64,000 bases of DNA. Origin: UBA8337 sp963932545 (GTDB lineage: Bacteria > Pseudomonadota > Alphaproteobacteria > RS24). The position numbers and the translations under genes were made by a program. The notes below the pieces were generated by a model. The model was given only the letters and a program-made list of their open reading frames with translations, did no database searches and was not told the DNA's origin. The stretch covers positions 62,001 to 126,000 of the forward strand of contig CAWVRH010000002.1 of NCBI GenBank assembly GCA_963932545.1, in the 5' to 3' direction. Within the stretch, counting starts at the first letter, position 1. Every line of letters starts with the position of its first letter. This document shows positions 17,990 through 26,510 of this stretch, one piece after another.

Positions 17990-19251
17990 AAAACATCTCC
18001 GCTTAGCATCAAACCATCGTTGCCAGACACGCGCAGCGAAACCAGCTCGCCAGCGCCATAAGTAGGGGGCAGCAGCACGCGGGCGAAATTGCCACTGCGG
18101 CCTTCGCTTTTGGCGTCGCCTTGTTTCTCAACCAATACACCCAGCGTTTGTCCAGTTTGCGCATCCAGCCAGCGCTGGCGTTGGGTGTCGCCAGCTTGGC
18201 GCAAGGCGGCGGCGCGCGCTTTAATGGTCGGGCCGTCGAGTTGTGGCATACGTGCTGCTGGTGTATCGGGGCGTGGCGAATAGGGAAACACATGCAGCCA
18301 AGTCAGCTCACACTGCTCGACGAGTTTCAAAGAATTTTCAAACATCGCGTCGGTCTCGGTTGGAAAGCCTGCGATTAAATCGGCGCCAAAGGCAATGTCG
18401 GGGCGCGCTTGTTTCAGCTTGGCGCAAAAGGCAATCGCTTCTTCGCGGGTATGGCGGCGTTTCATCCGCTTTAAAATCATATTGTCGCCAGCTTGCAAAG
18501 ATAAATGCAAATGCGGCATCAAGCGCTCTTCGGCGATGACCATATCCAAAAGATTGGCGTCTATTTCCACCGCGTCGATAGAGGATAAGCGCAAGCGCGG
18601 CAACTCGGGCACTTGGGCGAGGATGGCGCGCACCAAAGCACCCAATCCCGCCTCGCCAATGTCTGGCCCATAAGAGGTGACGTCGACGCCCGTTAGAACA
18701 ATTTCTTTGTGGCCTTGCTCGACCAAAAGCTGGCACCGCGCGACCACTTGAGGGATAGGAACGGAGCGCGAGTTACCTCGCCCAAAAGGAATGATACAAA
18801 AAGTGCAGCGGTGGTCGCATCCGGTTTGCACCTGCACGAAAGCGCGCGAGCGTCCGGTTTGCGGTGTCGGCGGTAAAGGCGTTGCGGTCTCTAGCGTCAT
18901 GATGTCGGAGACGGCGTTCCTTAGTTTTGGGTCTGGTGCTTTTTGATAGGCATTGGCGCGCAATTTTTCTTCATTGCCGATAACGCGGTCGACCTCGGGC
19001 ATGGCGATAAATTGCTCAGCATCGGTTTGCGCCGCGCATCCCGTCACGATGACTTGTCCCTCAGGATTGGTGCGTTTGGCTTTGCGTGCCGCTTGGCGGG
19101 CTTGGCGCATGGCCTCACCGGTGACGGCGCAACCATTGATGATAATGGTGTTTCGCAGACCCGCCGCTTGCGCCAAGGCTTGCACGCTATCGCCTTCTAG
19201 CGCGTTGAGGCGGCAGCCAAAATTCTCGACTTTCACATCTGGCGTGGTCAT
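17986..19251 (-). CDS. mtaB: tRNA t6A37 methylthiotransferase MtaB
   Basis: Radical-SAM methylthiotransferase that turns t6A37 into ms2t6A37 in tRNA. 421 aa. The N-terminal UPF0004 domain has Cys13, Cys41 and Cys72 for one cluster; the radical SAM Cys145-x3-Cys149-x2-Cys152 binds the second; a TRAM-like domain ends the protein. The reading VENFGCRLNALEGD at the N-terminus distinguishes MtaB from MiaB and RimO. Overlaps dapF and ftsY by 4 bp each. Confidence 0.94.
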   Translation of the reverse strand: MTTPDVKVENFGCRLNALEGDSVQALAQAAGLRNTIIINGCAVTGEAMRQARQAARKAKRTNPEGQVIVTGCAAQTDAEQFIAMPEVDRVIGNEEKLRANAYQKAPDPKLRNAVSDIMTLETATPLPPTPQTGRSRAFVQVQTGCDHRCTFCIIPFGRGNSRSVPIPQVVARCQLLVEQGHKEIVLTGVDVTSYGPDIGEAGLGALVRAILAQVPELPRLRLSSIDAVEIDANLLDMVIAEERLMPHLHLSLQAGDNMILKRMKRRHTREEAIAFCAKLKQARPDIAFGADLIAGFPTETDAMFENSLKLVEQCELTWLHVFPYSPRPDTPAARMPQLDGPTIKARAAALRQAGDTQRQRWLDAQTGQTLGVLVEKQGDAKSEGRSGNFARVLLPPTYGAGELVSLRVSGNDGLMLSGDVL

Positions 19252-20093
19252 AGGGTTAGCTCGCCGTCAAATTCAAACTGCGCAGGCCCCGTCATAATTA
19301 AATGCGTGTCGGGTTGATAATCGATAAGCATGACATCGCGCGAATTGTCGTCTTGATTAAATGGCGGGCGAACTGTTATGGCGCCCGGCGCACAGAGTTG
19401 GCTATGAACCGCCGCCGCTGCGGTGGCGCATGCGCCCGTACCACAAGCTAAGGTGAGGCCCGCGCCGCGCTCCCATGTGTCGAGCCGCAAGGTCTGGGGG
19501 CCCGCGAGGCGGGCGAAATTAATATTGGCCCCGTCTGGAAACGCCGCATGGTGTTCGAGTGCTGGGCCGCTATTGGCGGCATGGGCTTTCGTGTCGGCGT
19601 CCACAAACAAGACGCCATGGGGATTGCCCATATTGACCGGCAAGGCCTCGGGCAAATCTGCCCGCAAGGCCAGGGGTGTGCCAAATACGGGCAGTGGCAT
19701 ATGAATGCTCACCTGCGCTGCATCGGCGTCTAACTGGGTGGAACATTGTAACGTGCCGCCCAGAGTTTCTAGTGTGACTTGGGGGCGGCCATCGTGGGTC
19801 GTCGAGGGGCGTGCCAAAAATGCGGCCACGGCGCGGGCGCCATTTCCGCAAGCTTCAACCTCACCGCCGTCGGCATTGAAGATTTGCATGAAAACGGCTT
19901 GCTCGTTGGCTTCGCGCGAGGCATGAATAATCAGCACTTGGTCACAGCCGTGCGTGTCTGGGTTCGAGGCATCGGCAATCGCGCACACCTCATCGCCCGT
20001 TAACGGTAACGGCTGCGTGCGGGCGTCAATCACCACGAAGGCATTGCCAAGGCCATTCATTTTGCAAAACGCGATTTTGGTTTTATTACTCAT
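19248..20093 (-). CDS. dapF: Diaminopimelate epimerase
   Basis: Converts LL- to meso-diaminopimelate for lysine and peptidoglycan synthesis. 281 aa. The two catalytic cysteines are Cys82 (ACGNGARAVA) and Cys217 (ACGTGACAT). The ATG at 20093 is preferred, since it leaves a normal N-terminus (KMNGLGN at 11-17); a GTG at 20126 would add 11 residues. Neither has a strong ribosome site. First gene of a four-gene unit, divergent from ffh. Confidence 0.96.
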   Translation of the reverse strand: MSNKTKIAFCKMNGLGNAFVVIDARTQPLPLTGDEVCAIADASNPDTHGCDQVLIIHASREANEQAVFMQIFNADGGEVEACGNGARAVAAFLARPSTTHDGRPQVTLETLGGTLQCSTQLDADAAQVSIHMPLPVFGTPLALRADLPEALPVNMGNPHGVLFVDADTKAHAANSGPALEHHAAFPDGANINFARLAGPQTLRLDTWERGAGLTLACGTGACATAAAAVHSQLCAPGAITVRPPFNQDDNSRDVMLIDYQPDTHLIMTGPAQFEFDGELTL

Positions 20094-20133
20094 GGCTTTT
20101 ATATAAGCGCTCGCGCCCGCAAACACCAGACGC

Positions 20134-20162
20134 TTGACTTAAACGCCTCGTCTGCCTAGATT
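20134..20162 (+). promoter_or_regulatory. Candidate sigma-70 promoter of ffh
   Basis: TTGACT at 20134-20139 and TAGATT at 20157-20162 with a 17-base spacer, about 120 bp before the ffh start. The match is good in the -35 and fair in the -10 box. Spacing and position fit, but no start site is known. Confidence 0.55.
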
Positions 20163-20282
20163 GGCGCCACTTCTAAACAGAAGCGATATTTATTTTGGTC
20201 TTCGCCCAATGGGGCAAGGTCGCCACCCGCCAGCAAGCTTTGCCCGCGGGTGCAATTTTGGTTGAGGCGAAACGCGAAACGC

Positions 20283-21812
20283 ATGTTTGACACGCTGAGC
20301 GAAAATTTAGGGTCGATATTTGACCGCCTACGCGGACGCGGGGCGCTGTCTGAAAAAGACGTCGACGTCGCGCTGGGCGAAATTCGCACTGCGCTTTTGG
20401 AAGCCGATGTGGCTTTGCCCGTGGCGCGTGCCTTCCTCGACAATGTGCGCCCAGCCGCGATTGGCGCACAGGTTTTAAAATCGGTGACACCCGGCCAGCA
20501 AATGGTCAAAATCGTCAATGATGGTCTCATCGAAATGCTGGGCACGGCGCAGCCCCTCTCGTTTGATGCGGTGCCGCCTGTCGTTATGATGATGGTGGGT
20601 CTGCAAGGCTCGGGTAAAACCACGTCGAGCGCCAAGTTGGCCAAATTCATTACCGCGCAAGAAAAACGCAAAGTGCTCATGGCCTCGCTGGACACACAAC
20701 GCCCAGCCGCGATGGAGCAATTGAAAGTTTTGGGTCAACAAATTGAGGTTGAAACCCTGCCCATCGTCGACGGGCAATCGCCGGTCGATATCGCCAAGCG
20801 CGCGGTGCAAGCCGGTAAGCTGGGCGGCTTTGATGTGGTGATGCTCGATACCGCAGGCCGCACCAATGTCGATGAAGCCTTGATGGACGAAATGGCTGCG
20901 ATTGAAGCGGCGGCCGCGCCGAAAGAAGTTTTGCTGGTTGCCGATAGTTTGACCGGCCAAGAGGCGGTGACCATTGCGGCACAATTTGGCGCCCGCGTTT
21001 CCCTGACCGGTATTGTTTTAACCCGCGCCGATGGCGACGGCCGAGGCGGTGCGGCTTTATCTATGCGCTATGTTACGGGCGTGCCGATTAAGTTTTTGGG
21101 CGTCGGCGAAGCGGTCGATAAATTAGAAGTCTTTGACCCCACGCGCGTCGCCAACCGCATTCTCGGCATGGGCGATGTCGTCGGGCTGGTAGAAAAAGCA
21201 GCCGAAACCATCGACGCGGACAAAGCCGAGAAAATGGCAGCCCGCATGAAAAAGGGCGTGTTTACGCTGGATGATATGGCCGAACAATTGCTGCAAATGC
21301 AGCGTATGGGTGGCATGTCGGGCGTTTTGGGCATGTTGCCGGGCATGGGCAAAATGAAAAAGCAAGTTGCCTCCATGGGTATGGATGAGCGCGAATTACT
21401 GCGCCAAGCCGCCATTGTGTCATCGATGACCATGGGCGAGCGGGAAAACCCCAAACTATTAAACGCCAGTCGCAAAAAACGCGTCGCGGCGGGCTCAGGC
21501 ACCAGCGTGCAGGACGTGAATAAAATTCTCAAAATGCATCGACAAATGGCCGACATGATGAAGAAATTGGGCAAAGGCGGCATGAAAGGCTTGGCAGGTA
21601 TGCTGGGCGGTATGGGCGGTGGCGGACAACCTAATATGCCCAATATGCCGAGTATGTCAGACATGCCGAGCCTGACCGATATGCAAAATATGGCGTCCCA
21701 GCAAGATCCCTTGAAGGGGTCTGGGGCGCTTCCAGATTTAGCCAAATTGGGTGGGGCCAGTGCGCCACCAGATTTTTTAAAAGGTTTGGGGCTTCCCCCG
21801 AAAAAGAAATAG
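20283..21812 (+). CDS. ffh: Signal recognition particle protein Ffh
   Basis: SRP54 GTPase that binds signal sequences and 4.5S RNA. 509 aa. GTPase motifs GLQGSGKTT 106-114 and DTAGR 189-193, then the TRADGDGRGGA block; the M domain starts near 300 and is rich in Met. The last 60 residues are low complexity with NMPNMPSMSDMP-like Met-Pro repeats. ATG at 20283 gives the standard N-terminus MFDTLSENLG; an upstream in-frame start (20250) is unlikely. Followed by rpsP, rimM, trmD, rplS. Confidence 0.97.
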   Translation: MFDTLSENLGSIFDRLRGRGALSEKDVDVALGEIRTALLEADVALPVARAFLDNVRPAAIGAQVLKSVTPGQQMVKIVNDGLIEMLGTAQPLSFDAVPPVVMMMVGLQGSGKTTSSAKLAKFITAQEKRKVLMASLDTQRPAAMEQLKVLGQQIEVETLPIVDGQSPVDIAKRAVQAGKLGGFDVVMLDTAGRTNVDEALMDEMAAIEAAAAPKEVLLVADSLTGQEAVTIAAQFGARVSLTGIVLTRADGDGRGGAALSMRYVTGVPIKFLGVGEAVDKLEVFDPTRVANRILGMGDVVGLVEKAAETIDADKAEKMAARMKKGVFTLDDMAEQLLQMQRMGGMSGVLGMLPGMGKMKKQVASMGMDERELLRQAAIVSSMTMGERENPKLLNASRKKRVAAGSGTSVQDVNKILKMHRQMADMMKKLGKGGMKGLAGMLGGMGGGGQPNMPNMPSMSDMPSLTDMQNMASQQDPLKGSGALPDLAKLGGASAPPDFLKGLGLPPKKK

Positions 21813-21819
21813 AGAAACA

Positions 21820-21844
21820 GGCCGAGCCCAAGAGTGGGGCGGCC
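21820..21844 (+). promoter_or_regulatory. Leader hairpin upstream of rpsP
   Basis: GGCC and GCCC (with a GA bulge between them) pair with GGGC and GGCC around a 7-base loop. It lies between the ffh stop and the rpsP ribosome site and has no T-run, so it is not a standard terminator. It may be a processing or ribosomal-protein binding site; function unknown. Confidence 0.45.
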
Positions 21845-21889
21845 AATTACCAGATTGACTAATTTATTGTTCGTTGAAAGGAACTAAAA

Positions 21890-22519
21890 ATGGCTTTGAA
21901 AATTCGTATGTCGCGTGGCGGCTCTAAAAAACGTCCATTCTATCGCATCGTTGTGGCCGATAGCCGTATGCCTCGCGATGGTCGTTATATTGAAAAACTC
22001 GGCACTTATAATCCATTGCTGCCAAAAGACGGCGGTGAGCGCGTGGTGCTAGACGCCGATCGCGCCAAACATTGGATTGAGCAAGGTGCCAAGCCTTCCG
22101 ATCGCGTGTCGCGGTTCTTGCAAGATGTTGGCCTTTGGAAGCGTGAAGAGCGCAACAATCCAAATAAAGGCAAGCCAGGCCAAAAAGCGCTAGATCGTTT
22201 GGAATCCCAAAAAGAAGCTGAAGAAGCTGCCAAAGCCGCCGCAGAAGAAGCCGCAGCCGAAGCCGCTGCTGCTGCAGCCGCCCCTGCTGAGGAAGCTCCT
22301 GTTGAAGAGGCTCCTGCCGAAGAAGCACCAGCCGAAGAAGCACCAGCCGAAGAAGCTGCCGCTGAGGAAGCCCCTGCCGAGGAAGCACCAGCCGAAGAAG
22401 CTGCCGCTGAGGAAGCTCCTGCCGAGGAAGCACCAGCCGAAGAAGCTGCCGCTGAGGAAGCCCCTGCTGAAGAAGCTCCAGCTGAAGAAGCTGCTGAGGC
22501 TTCTGAAAAAGACGCTTAA
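21890..22519 (+). CDS. rpsP: 30S ribosomal protein S16 with long Ala/Glu/Pro repeat tail
   Basis: Ribosomal protein of the 30S subunit. Residues 1-80 are a normal S16 core (ALKIRMSRGGSKKRPFYRIV, RDGRYIEKLGTYNP). Typical bacterial S16 is about 80-115 aa in many alphaproteobacteria up to 160; this one is 209 aa because of a tail (about 108-209) made of EAPAEEAP units and poly-Ala. The tail is strongly acidic while the core is basic. A GAAAGGAAC ribosome site precedes the ATG. The tail is encoded by a 45-bp higher-order repeat. Confidence 0.96.
   Translation: MALKIRMSRGGSKKRPFYRIVVADSRMPRDGRYIEKLGTYNPLLPKDGGERVVLDADRAKHWIEQGAKPSDRVSRFLQDVGLWKREERNNPNKGKPGQKALDRLESQKEAEEAAKAAAEEAAAEAAAAAAAPAEEAPVEEAPAEEAPAEEAPAEEAAAEEAPAEEAPAEEAAAEEAPAEEAPAEEAAAEEAPAEEAPAEEAAEASEKDA
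22349..22483 (+). repeat. 45-bp tandem repeat in rpsP tail (3 copies)
   Basis: Three nearly identical 45-bp copies at 22349-22393, 22394-22438 and 22439-22483, each made of three 15-bp units coding for EEAAA or EEAPA-type pentads. Simpler 15-bp units precede them from about 22290. Copies differ by a few synonymous changes. Confidence 0.9.
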
Positions 22520-23083
22520 TTGGCATCGCGCGCTCCAGCGATACCCGACGCGCTCGTTTGTTTGGGCGTGGTCGGGGCTCCGCATGGCGTGCGCGGCGCT
22601 ATGAAGGTGCGAACCTTCACTCAATCGCCGCAAGATATCGCGGCCTATGGCCCGCTCACCGATAAACTCGGGGAGCGGGTCTTTGTTTTGACCTCCTGCA
22701 AGGCCGATAAAGGCAATGCAGAAAGCGCGCGCGTGACCTTCAAAGGCATCGGTGACCGAGATGCAGCGGTCGCCTTGCGCGGCGTCGAGCTATATGTCTC
22801 GCGCGATAAATTGCCCAAATTAGCGCAAGAAGATGACTTTTATTATGCCGATCTCATCGGCCTAAAGGTAGTCAGCGCCGAGGGCGAGGGCTTGGGCAAA
22901 GTGGCGGCGGTTCATAATTTCGGGGCGGGCGACTTATTAGAAATCGACGGCTCGTTTTACCCGTTCACCAAACAAGTGGTGCCCCATGTGGATATGGCGG
23001 GCAGGCAGTTAACCCTTGTGCCACCGCAAGAAACCGAAGCCTCTCCTGAGGAAGCCCCCCTGGAAGAAGAGGGTCTCGAATGA
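22520..23083 (+). CDS. rimM: Ribosome maturation factor RimM
   Basis: Assists 30S maturation by binding S19. 187 aa: N-terminal RimM domain (CLGVVGAPHGVRGAMKVRTFT) and a PRC-barrel (YYADLIGLKVVSAEGEGLG). The start is a TTG directly after the rpsP stop codon; no ATG fits upstream of the conserved N-terminus. The last 18 residues are acidic (SPEEAPLEEEGLE). Overlaps trmD by 4 bp. Confidence 0.93.
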   Translation: MASRAPAIPDALVCLGVVGAPHGVRGAMKVRTFTQSPQDIAAYGPLTDKLGERVFVLTSCKADKGNAESARVTFKGIGDRDAAVALRGVELYVSRDKLPKLAQEDDFYYADLIGLKVVSAEGEGLGKVAAVHNFGAGDLLEIDGSFYPFTKQVVPHVDMAGRQLTLVPPQETEASPEEAPLEEEGLE

Positions 23084-23799
23084 GCTGGAACGCCCATATT
23101 ATTACTGGTTTCCCAACTATGTTTCCGGGCACGCTCGGCGAAAGTCTGGCCGGACGCGCGCGAGAAGACGGCCTGTGGTCGCTGACCACCCATGATGTGC
23201 GCGAGCATGGCCAAGGCAAACATAAAAATATCGACGATACGCCGGCTGGCGGTGGCGCCGGCATGGTGATGCGCGCCGATGTGGCGGCATCCGCCTTAGA
23301 CAGCGTGACGGCGCAGCATGATTTGCCGGTGCTTTTACCGAGCCCGCGCGGTGTGCCTTGGACGCAAGATTTAGCGCAAGAGCTGGCCGAAGGTGCAGGC
23401 GCGATTTTCTTTTGCAATCGCTATGAGGGCATCGACGAGCGTTTTATCGAGGCGCGCGCGCCCCTAGAAGTATCGCTGGGGGATTATATCCTCTCTGGTG
23501 GCGAACCCGCCGCTTTGGTCATGTTAGATAGCATTATCCGCCTTCTGCCGGGCGTGATGGGCAAGGTGGAAAGCGGCTTGCAAGAGAGCTTTTCCGCCCA
23601 ATCTGGCGGTTTGCTCGAGCATCCCCAATATACCCGCCCGCAAGTCTGGGAAGGGATGGAAGTTCCCGAAGTTGTGATTTCTGGGGACCATGAAAAAATA
23701 GCCAAATGGCGCCACCAACGCGCGCGCGAGATTACGCAAGAACGGCGGCCAGATTTGCTGGAGGATTTGCCGCAAAACGACAGGTCGCCCAAAAAGTAA
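23080..23799 (+). CDS. trmD: tRNA (guanine37-N1)-methyltransferase TrmD
   Basis: SPOUT enzyme that makes m1G37 and prevents frameshifting. 239 aa. The trefoil-knot AdoMet site shows as CNRYEGIDERF and GDYILSGGEPAAL; the C-terminal domain contains EHPQYTRPQVWEG and PEVVISGDHEKIAKWR, all conserved in TrmD. Starts within the rimM stop (ATGA). Confidence 0.97.
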   Translation: MSWNAHIITGFPTMFPGTLGESLAGRAREDGLWSLTTHDVREHGQGKHKNIDDTPAGGGAGMVMRADVAASALDSVTAQHDLPVLLPSPRGVPWTQDLAQELAEGAGAIFFCNRYEGIDERFIEARAPLEVSLGDYILSGGEPAALVMLDSIIRLLPGVMGKVESGLQESFSAQSGGLLEHPQYTRPQVWEGMEVPEVVISGDHEKIAKWRHQRAREITQERRPDLLEDLPQNDRSPKK

Positions 23800-23865
23800 A
23801 AAAACAATGGTGAATCGCCCGAAAAGGGGTGACATGACCCTAAAGCCATGGTAAATCCTCCCATC

Positions 23866-23887
23866 CGGTGAGACAGGTGTCGAACCG
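23866..23887 (+). promoter_or_regulatory. Candidate structured leader of rplS with tandem G-A mismatches
   Basis: CGGT (23866-23869) pairs with ACCG (23884-23887), GAC (23872-23874) pairs with GTC (23879-23881) across an AGGT loop, and the two GA dinucleotides between the stems face each other. This gives a stem interrupted by a symmetrical GA/GA loop, a shape often used for protein binding. It ends about 13 bases before the first possible rplS start. Function is inferred only from position. Confidence 0.4.
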
Positions 23888-23899
23888 AAAAACGCCCAA

Positions 23900-24346
23900 A
23901 TGGTGACGCAAATGAATGTTATTGAAGAATTAGAACGCGAACACATGGCTGAACTGACCGCCGAGAAATCCGTACCGGATTTCCAACCTGGCGACACAGT
24001 AAAAGTGAATGTAAAAGTAATCGAAGGTTCGCGCGAGCGTATTCAGGCTTTTGAAGGCGTGTGCATTGCGCGCGCTGGCGGCGGCTTGAATGAAAACTTC
24101 ACCGTGCGTAAAATTTCTTATGGCGAGGGTGTGGAACGGGTTTTCCCAATTTACTCTCCGCTCGTAGACAGCATCGATCTGGTTCGCCGGGGTCGTGTGC
24201 GTCGTGCCAAACTTTATTATCTGCGTGGCCTAACCGGTAAAGCCGCTCGAATTACCGAGCGTCGCTTGAAATCTACCAAGGCAGACGCAAAAAAGACACC
24301 AAAAGCAGCGGCCAAGGAGGCTCCTAGCGTCGACACGGACGCCTAA
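23900..24346 (+). CDS. rplS: 50S ribosomal protein L19
   Basis: Ribosomal protein at the 30S-50S interface. 148 aa, or 144 if translation starts at the second ATG (23912, MNVIEELE). The core is standard (VPDFQPGDTVKVNVKVIEGSRERIQAFEG, NFTVRKISYGEGVERVFP). A Lys/Ala-rich tail of about 30 residues follows, common in this class. No clear ribosome site is seen before either start. Last of the ffh-rplS unit. Confidence 0.96.
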   Translation: MVTQMNVIEELEREHMAELTAEKSVPDFQPGDTVKVNVKVIEGSRERIQAFEGVCIARAGGGLNENFTVRKISYGEGVERVFPIYSPLVDSIDLVRRGRVRRAKLYYLRGLTGKAARITERRLKSTKADAKKTPKAAAKEAPSVDTDA

Positions 24347-24437
24347 GATTTCTTTCGAGAGCCGCGAACTCCATTCATTCCCCATTTTCTTTGGGGCGGG
24401 GGGAAGGCAGCCCTCGTAAAAAATAAAGGCATCAGTT

Positions 24438-25859
24438 ATGACCGGGACCACGCTTTACGACAAAATTTGGAAGGCTCATATGGTAGATGAGCAAGCAGAC
24501 GGAAATTGCTTGCTGTATGTCGACCGCCATTTGGTGCATGAAGTAACCAGCCCACAGGCTTTCGAAGGCTTGCGGATGACCGGCCGAAACGTGCGCGCGC
24601 CGCATAAAGTTTTGGCCTTAGCAGATCACAATATTCCGACGACCGACCGCACTGGCGGGGTCGATGCGATTGCGGATCCTGAAAGCAAATTGCAAATCCA
24701 GACTTTGGAAAAAAACTGCGCCGAGTTCGGTCTCGAATATGTCGCTATGGACGATATTCGCCAAGGCATCGTGCATGTCACGGGCCCCGAGCAAGGCTTT
24801 ACGTTGCCCGGCCTGACTATTGTTTGCGGCGATAGCCACACCTCGACCCATGGCGCTTTTGGCGCTTTGGCGCATGGTATTGGCACCTCGGAAGTAGAAC
24901 ATGTTTTGGCGACCCAAACGCTGATCCAATCGAAAGCCAAAAACTTCCGCATTAACGTGGTAGGCGAAGCGCCCGATTATATCACCGCCAAAGATATTGC
25001 TCTTGCCATTATCGGCGAGATTGGCACGGCTGGGGGCACAGGCTATGTGCTGGAATATGCAGGCCCCGCCATTGAAGCGCTATCGATGGAAGGGCGCATG
25101 ACCTTATGTAATATGTCCATTGAGGCAGGCGCACGCGCGGGCCTTGTGGCACCGGATGAGAAAACTTACGCTTTCCTAGAAGGGCGAGCCAAAGCGCCCA
25201 AAGGCGATGATTGGGATGAAGCGGTGGCCTATTGGCGCACGCTGTCTTCCGATGCGGATGCGGTTTTCGATAAAGAAATCACCATTGATGCGTCTGACCT
25301 GCCGCCTCTGGTAACTTGGGGCACGAGCCCGCAAGACGTTGTTTCCATCGCGGGCGTTGTGCCAAATCCGGCTGATATTGCAGATGAAGCGCGTCGTAAA
25401 TCTACCGAGCGGGCGCTTGACTATATGGGTCTGAAAGCCGGCACACCGATGCAAGAAGTTGCCATCGACCGCGTGTTCATTGGCTCTTGCACCAATAGTC
25501 GTATCGAAGATTTGCGCGCCGCCGCCGCTGTTGCCAAGGGCAAAACCGTGGCGTCTCGTGTCTCGGCCATGGTCGTGCCGGGCTCTGGCTTGATTAAGCA
25601 GCAAGCGGAAAAAGAGGGTCTGGATAAAATATTTATCGAGGCAGGCTTTGAATGGCGCGAGCCAGGTTGCTCGATGTGTCTGGCGATGAATGCCGATAAA
25701 TTGGCGCCAGGCGAACGCTGTGCCTCGACCTCCAATCGTAATTTTGAAGGTCGCCAAGGGCGCGGTGGACGCACCCATTTGGTATCCCCAGAAATGGCGG
25801 CTGCGGCTGCCGTGACGGGTCACTTCACGGATATTCGTAACCTGAAAGCGGAGGGCTAA
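24438..25859 (+). CDS. leuC: 3-isopropylmalate dehydratase large subunit
   Basis: Leucine biosynthesis: isomerises 2- to 3-isopropylmalate with LeuD. 473 aa, aconitase fold. [4Fe-4S] ligands Cys351 (GSCTNSR), Cys411 and Cys414 (GCSMC). AAAGG ribosome site. I see no leucine-rich leader peptide in the 90-bp gap after rplS. leuD follows after 3 bp. Confidence 0.98.
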   Translation: MTGTTLYDKIWKAHMVDEQADGNCLLYVDRHLVHEVTSPQAFEGLRMTGRNVRAPHKVLALADHNIPTTDRTGGVDAIADPESKLQIQTLEKNCAEFGLEYVAMDDIRQGIVHVTGPEQGFTLPGLTIVCGDSHTSTHGAFGALAHGIGTSEVEHVLATQTLIQSKAKNFRINVVGEAPDYITAKDIALAIIGEIGTAGGTGYVLEYAGPAIEALSMEGRMTLCNMSIEAGARAGLVAPDEKTYAFLEGRAKAPKGDDWDEAVAYWRTLSSDADAVFDKEITIDASDLPPLVTWGTSPQDVVSIAGVVPNPADIADEARRKSTERALDYMGLKAGTPMQEVAIDRVFIGSCTNSRIEDLRAAAAVAKGKTVASRVSAMVVPGSGLIKQQAEKEGLDKIFIEAGFEWREPGCSMCLAMNADKLAPGERCASTSNRNFEGRQGRGGRTHLVSPEMAAAAAVTGHFTDIRNLKAEG

Positions 25860-25862
25860 CCC

Positions 25863-26465
25863 ATGCAAAAGTTCAATCACCTGACCGGGATTGCCGCGCC
25901 GCTAGATATTTTAAATGTCGATACGGATATGATTATCCCAAAGCAGTTTTTGAAAACCATCCAGCGCTCTGGCTTGGGCAAAAACCTGTTCGACGAAATG
26001 CGCTATACGCCCGAAGGCGGCGAAGTGCCCGATTTTGTGCTCAATCAAACGGCCTATCGCGCGGCTGAAATTTTGGTGACGGGCGATAATTTTGGCTGCG
26101 GCTCAAGCCGGGAACATGCGCCTTGGGCGTTGTTGGATTTTGGTATCCGCTGCATTATTTCCACAAGCTATGCCGATATTTTCTACAATAATTGCTTCAA
26201 GAACGGCATTTTGCCGATTGTTCTGCCGCAAGCCGATGTCGATAAATTGATGGATGACGCGAAACGCGGCGCCAATGCCACGGTGACGATTGATTTGGAA
26301 AGCCAAACCATTCAAGGCCCAGATGGCGGCACGATTTCTTTTGAAGTCGATGCGTTTCGTAAAAAATGCCTACTCGAAGGCCTCGATGACATTGGCCTAA
26401 CGATGAAAAAGGGCGCGGCCATCGACACCTATGAAAAAGATTTGGCTGCACAGCCTTGGCGCTAA
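25863..26465 (+). CDS. leuD: 3-isopropylmalate dehydratase small subunit
   Basis: Swivel-domain partner of LeuC, 200 aa, with the substrate-binding motif FGCGSSREHAPWAL at about 78-91. Starts 3 bp after leuC, with GGAG within the end of leuC as ribosome site. Confidence 0.98.
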   Translation: MQKFNHLTGIAAPLDILNVDTDMIIPKQFLKTIQRSGLGKNLFDEMRYTPEGGEVPDFVLNQTAYRAAEILVTGDNFGCGSSREHAPWALLDFGIRCIISTSYADIFYNNCFKNGILPIVLPQADVDKLMDDAKRGANATVTIDLESQTIQGPDGGTISFEVDAFRKKCLLEGLDDIGLTMKKGAAIDTYEKDLAAQPWR

Positions 26466-26475
26466 TCAAACATAG

Positions 26476-26493
26476 CTTCCCGTGTTTGGGAGG
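26476..26493 (+). other. Small hairpin in the leuD-leuB gap
   Basis: CTTCCC and GGGAGG pair around a 6-base loop just before the TAAGGAC ribosome site of leuB. It has no T-run; it may tune leuB translation or protect the RNA end. Weak evidence. Confidence 0.3.
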
Positions 26494-26510
26494 CCAGTAA
26501 GGACTTTAAA

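Noticed and set aside
22290..22510. Repeat block as a possible CRISPR array
   Set aside because: The units are contiguous, have no unique spacers and stay in frame with S16.
22302..22604. Plus-strand frame with KKLPLRK-type repeats and the minus-strand Leu/Gln repeat frame
   Set aside because: Both are other-frame readings of the rpsP tandem repeat.
24380..24396. CCCCA/TGGGG hairpin after rplS as a terminator
   Set aside because: No T-run follows and G-rich sequence continues; leuC may be read from the same transcript.
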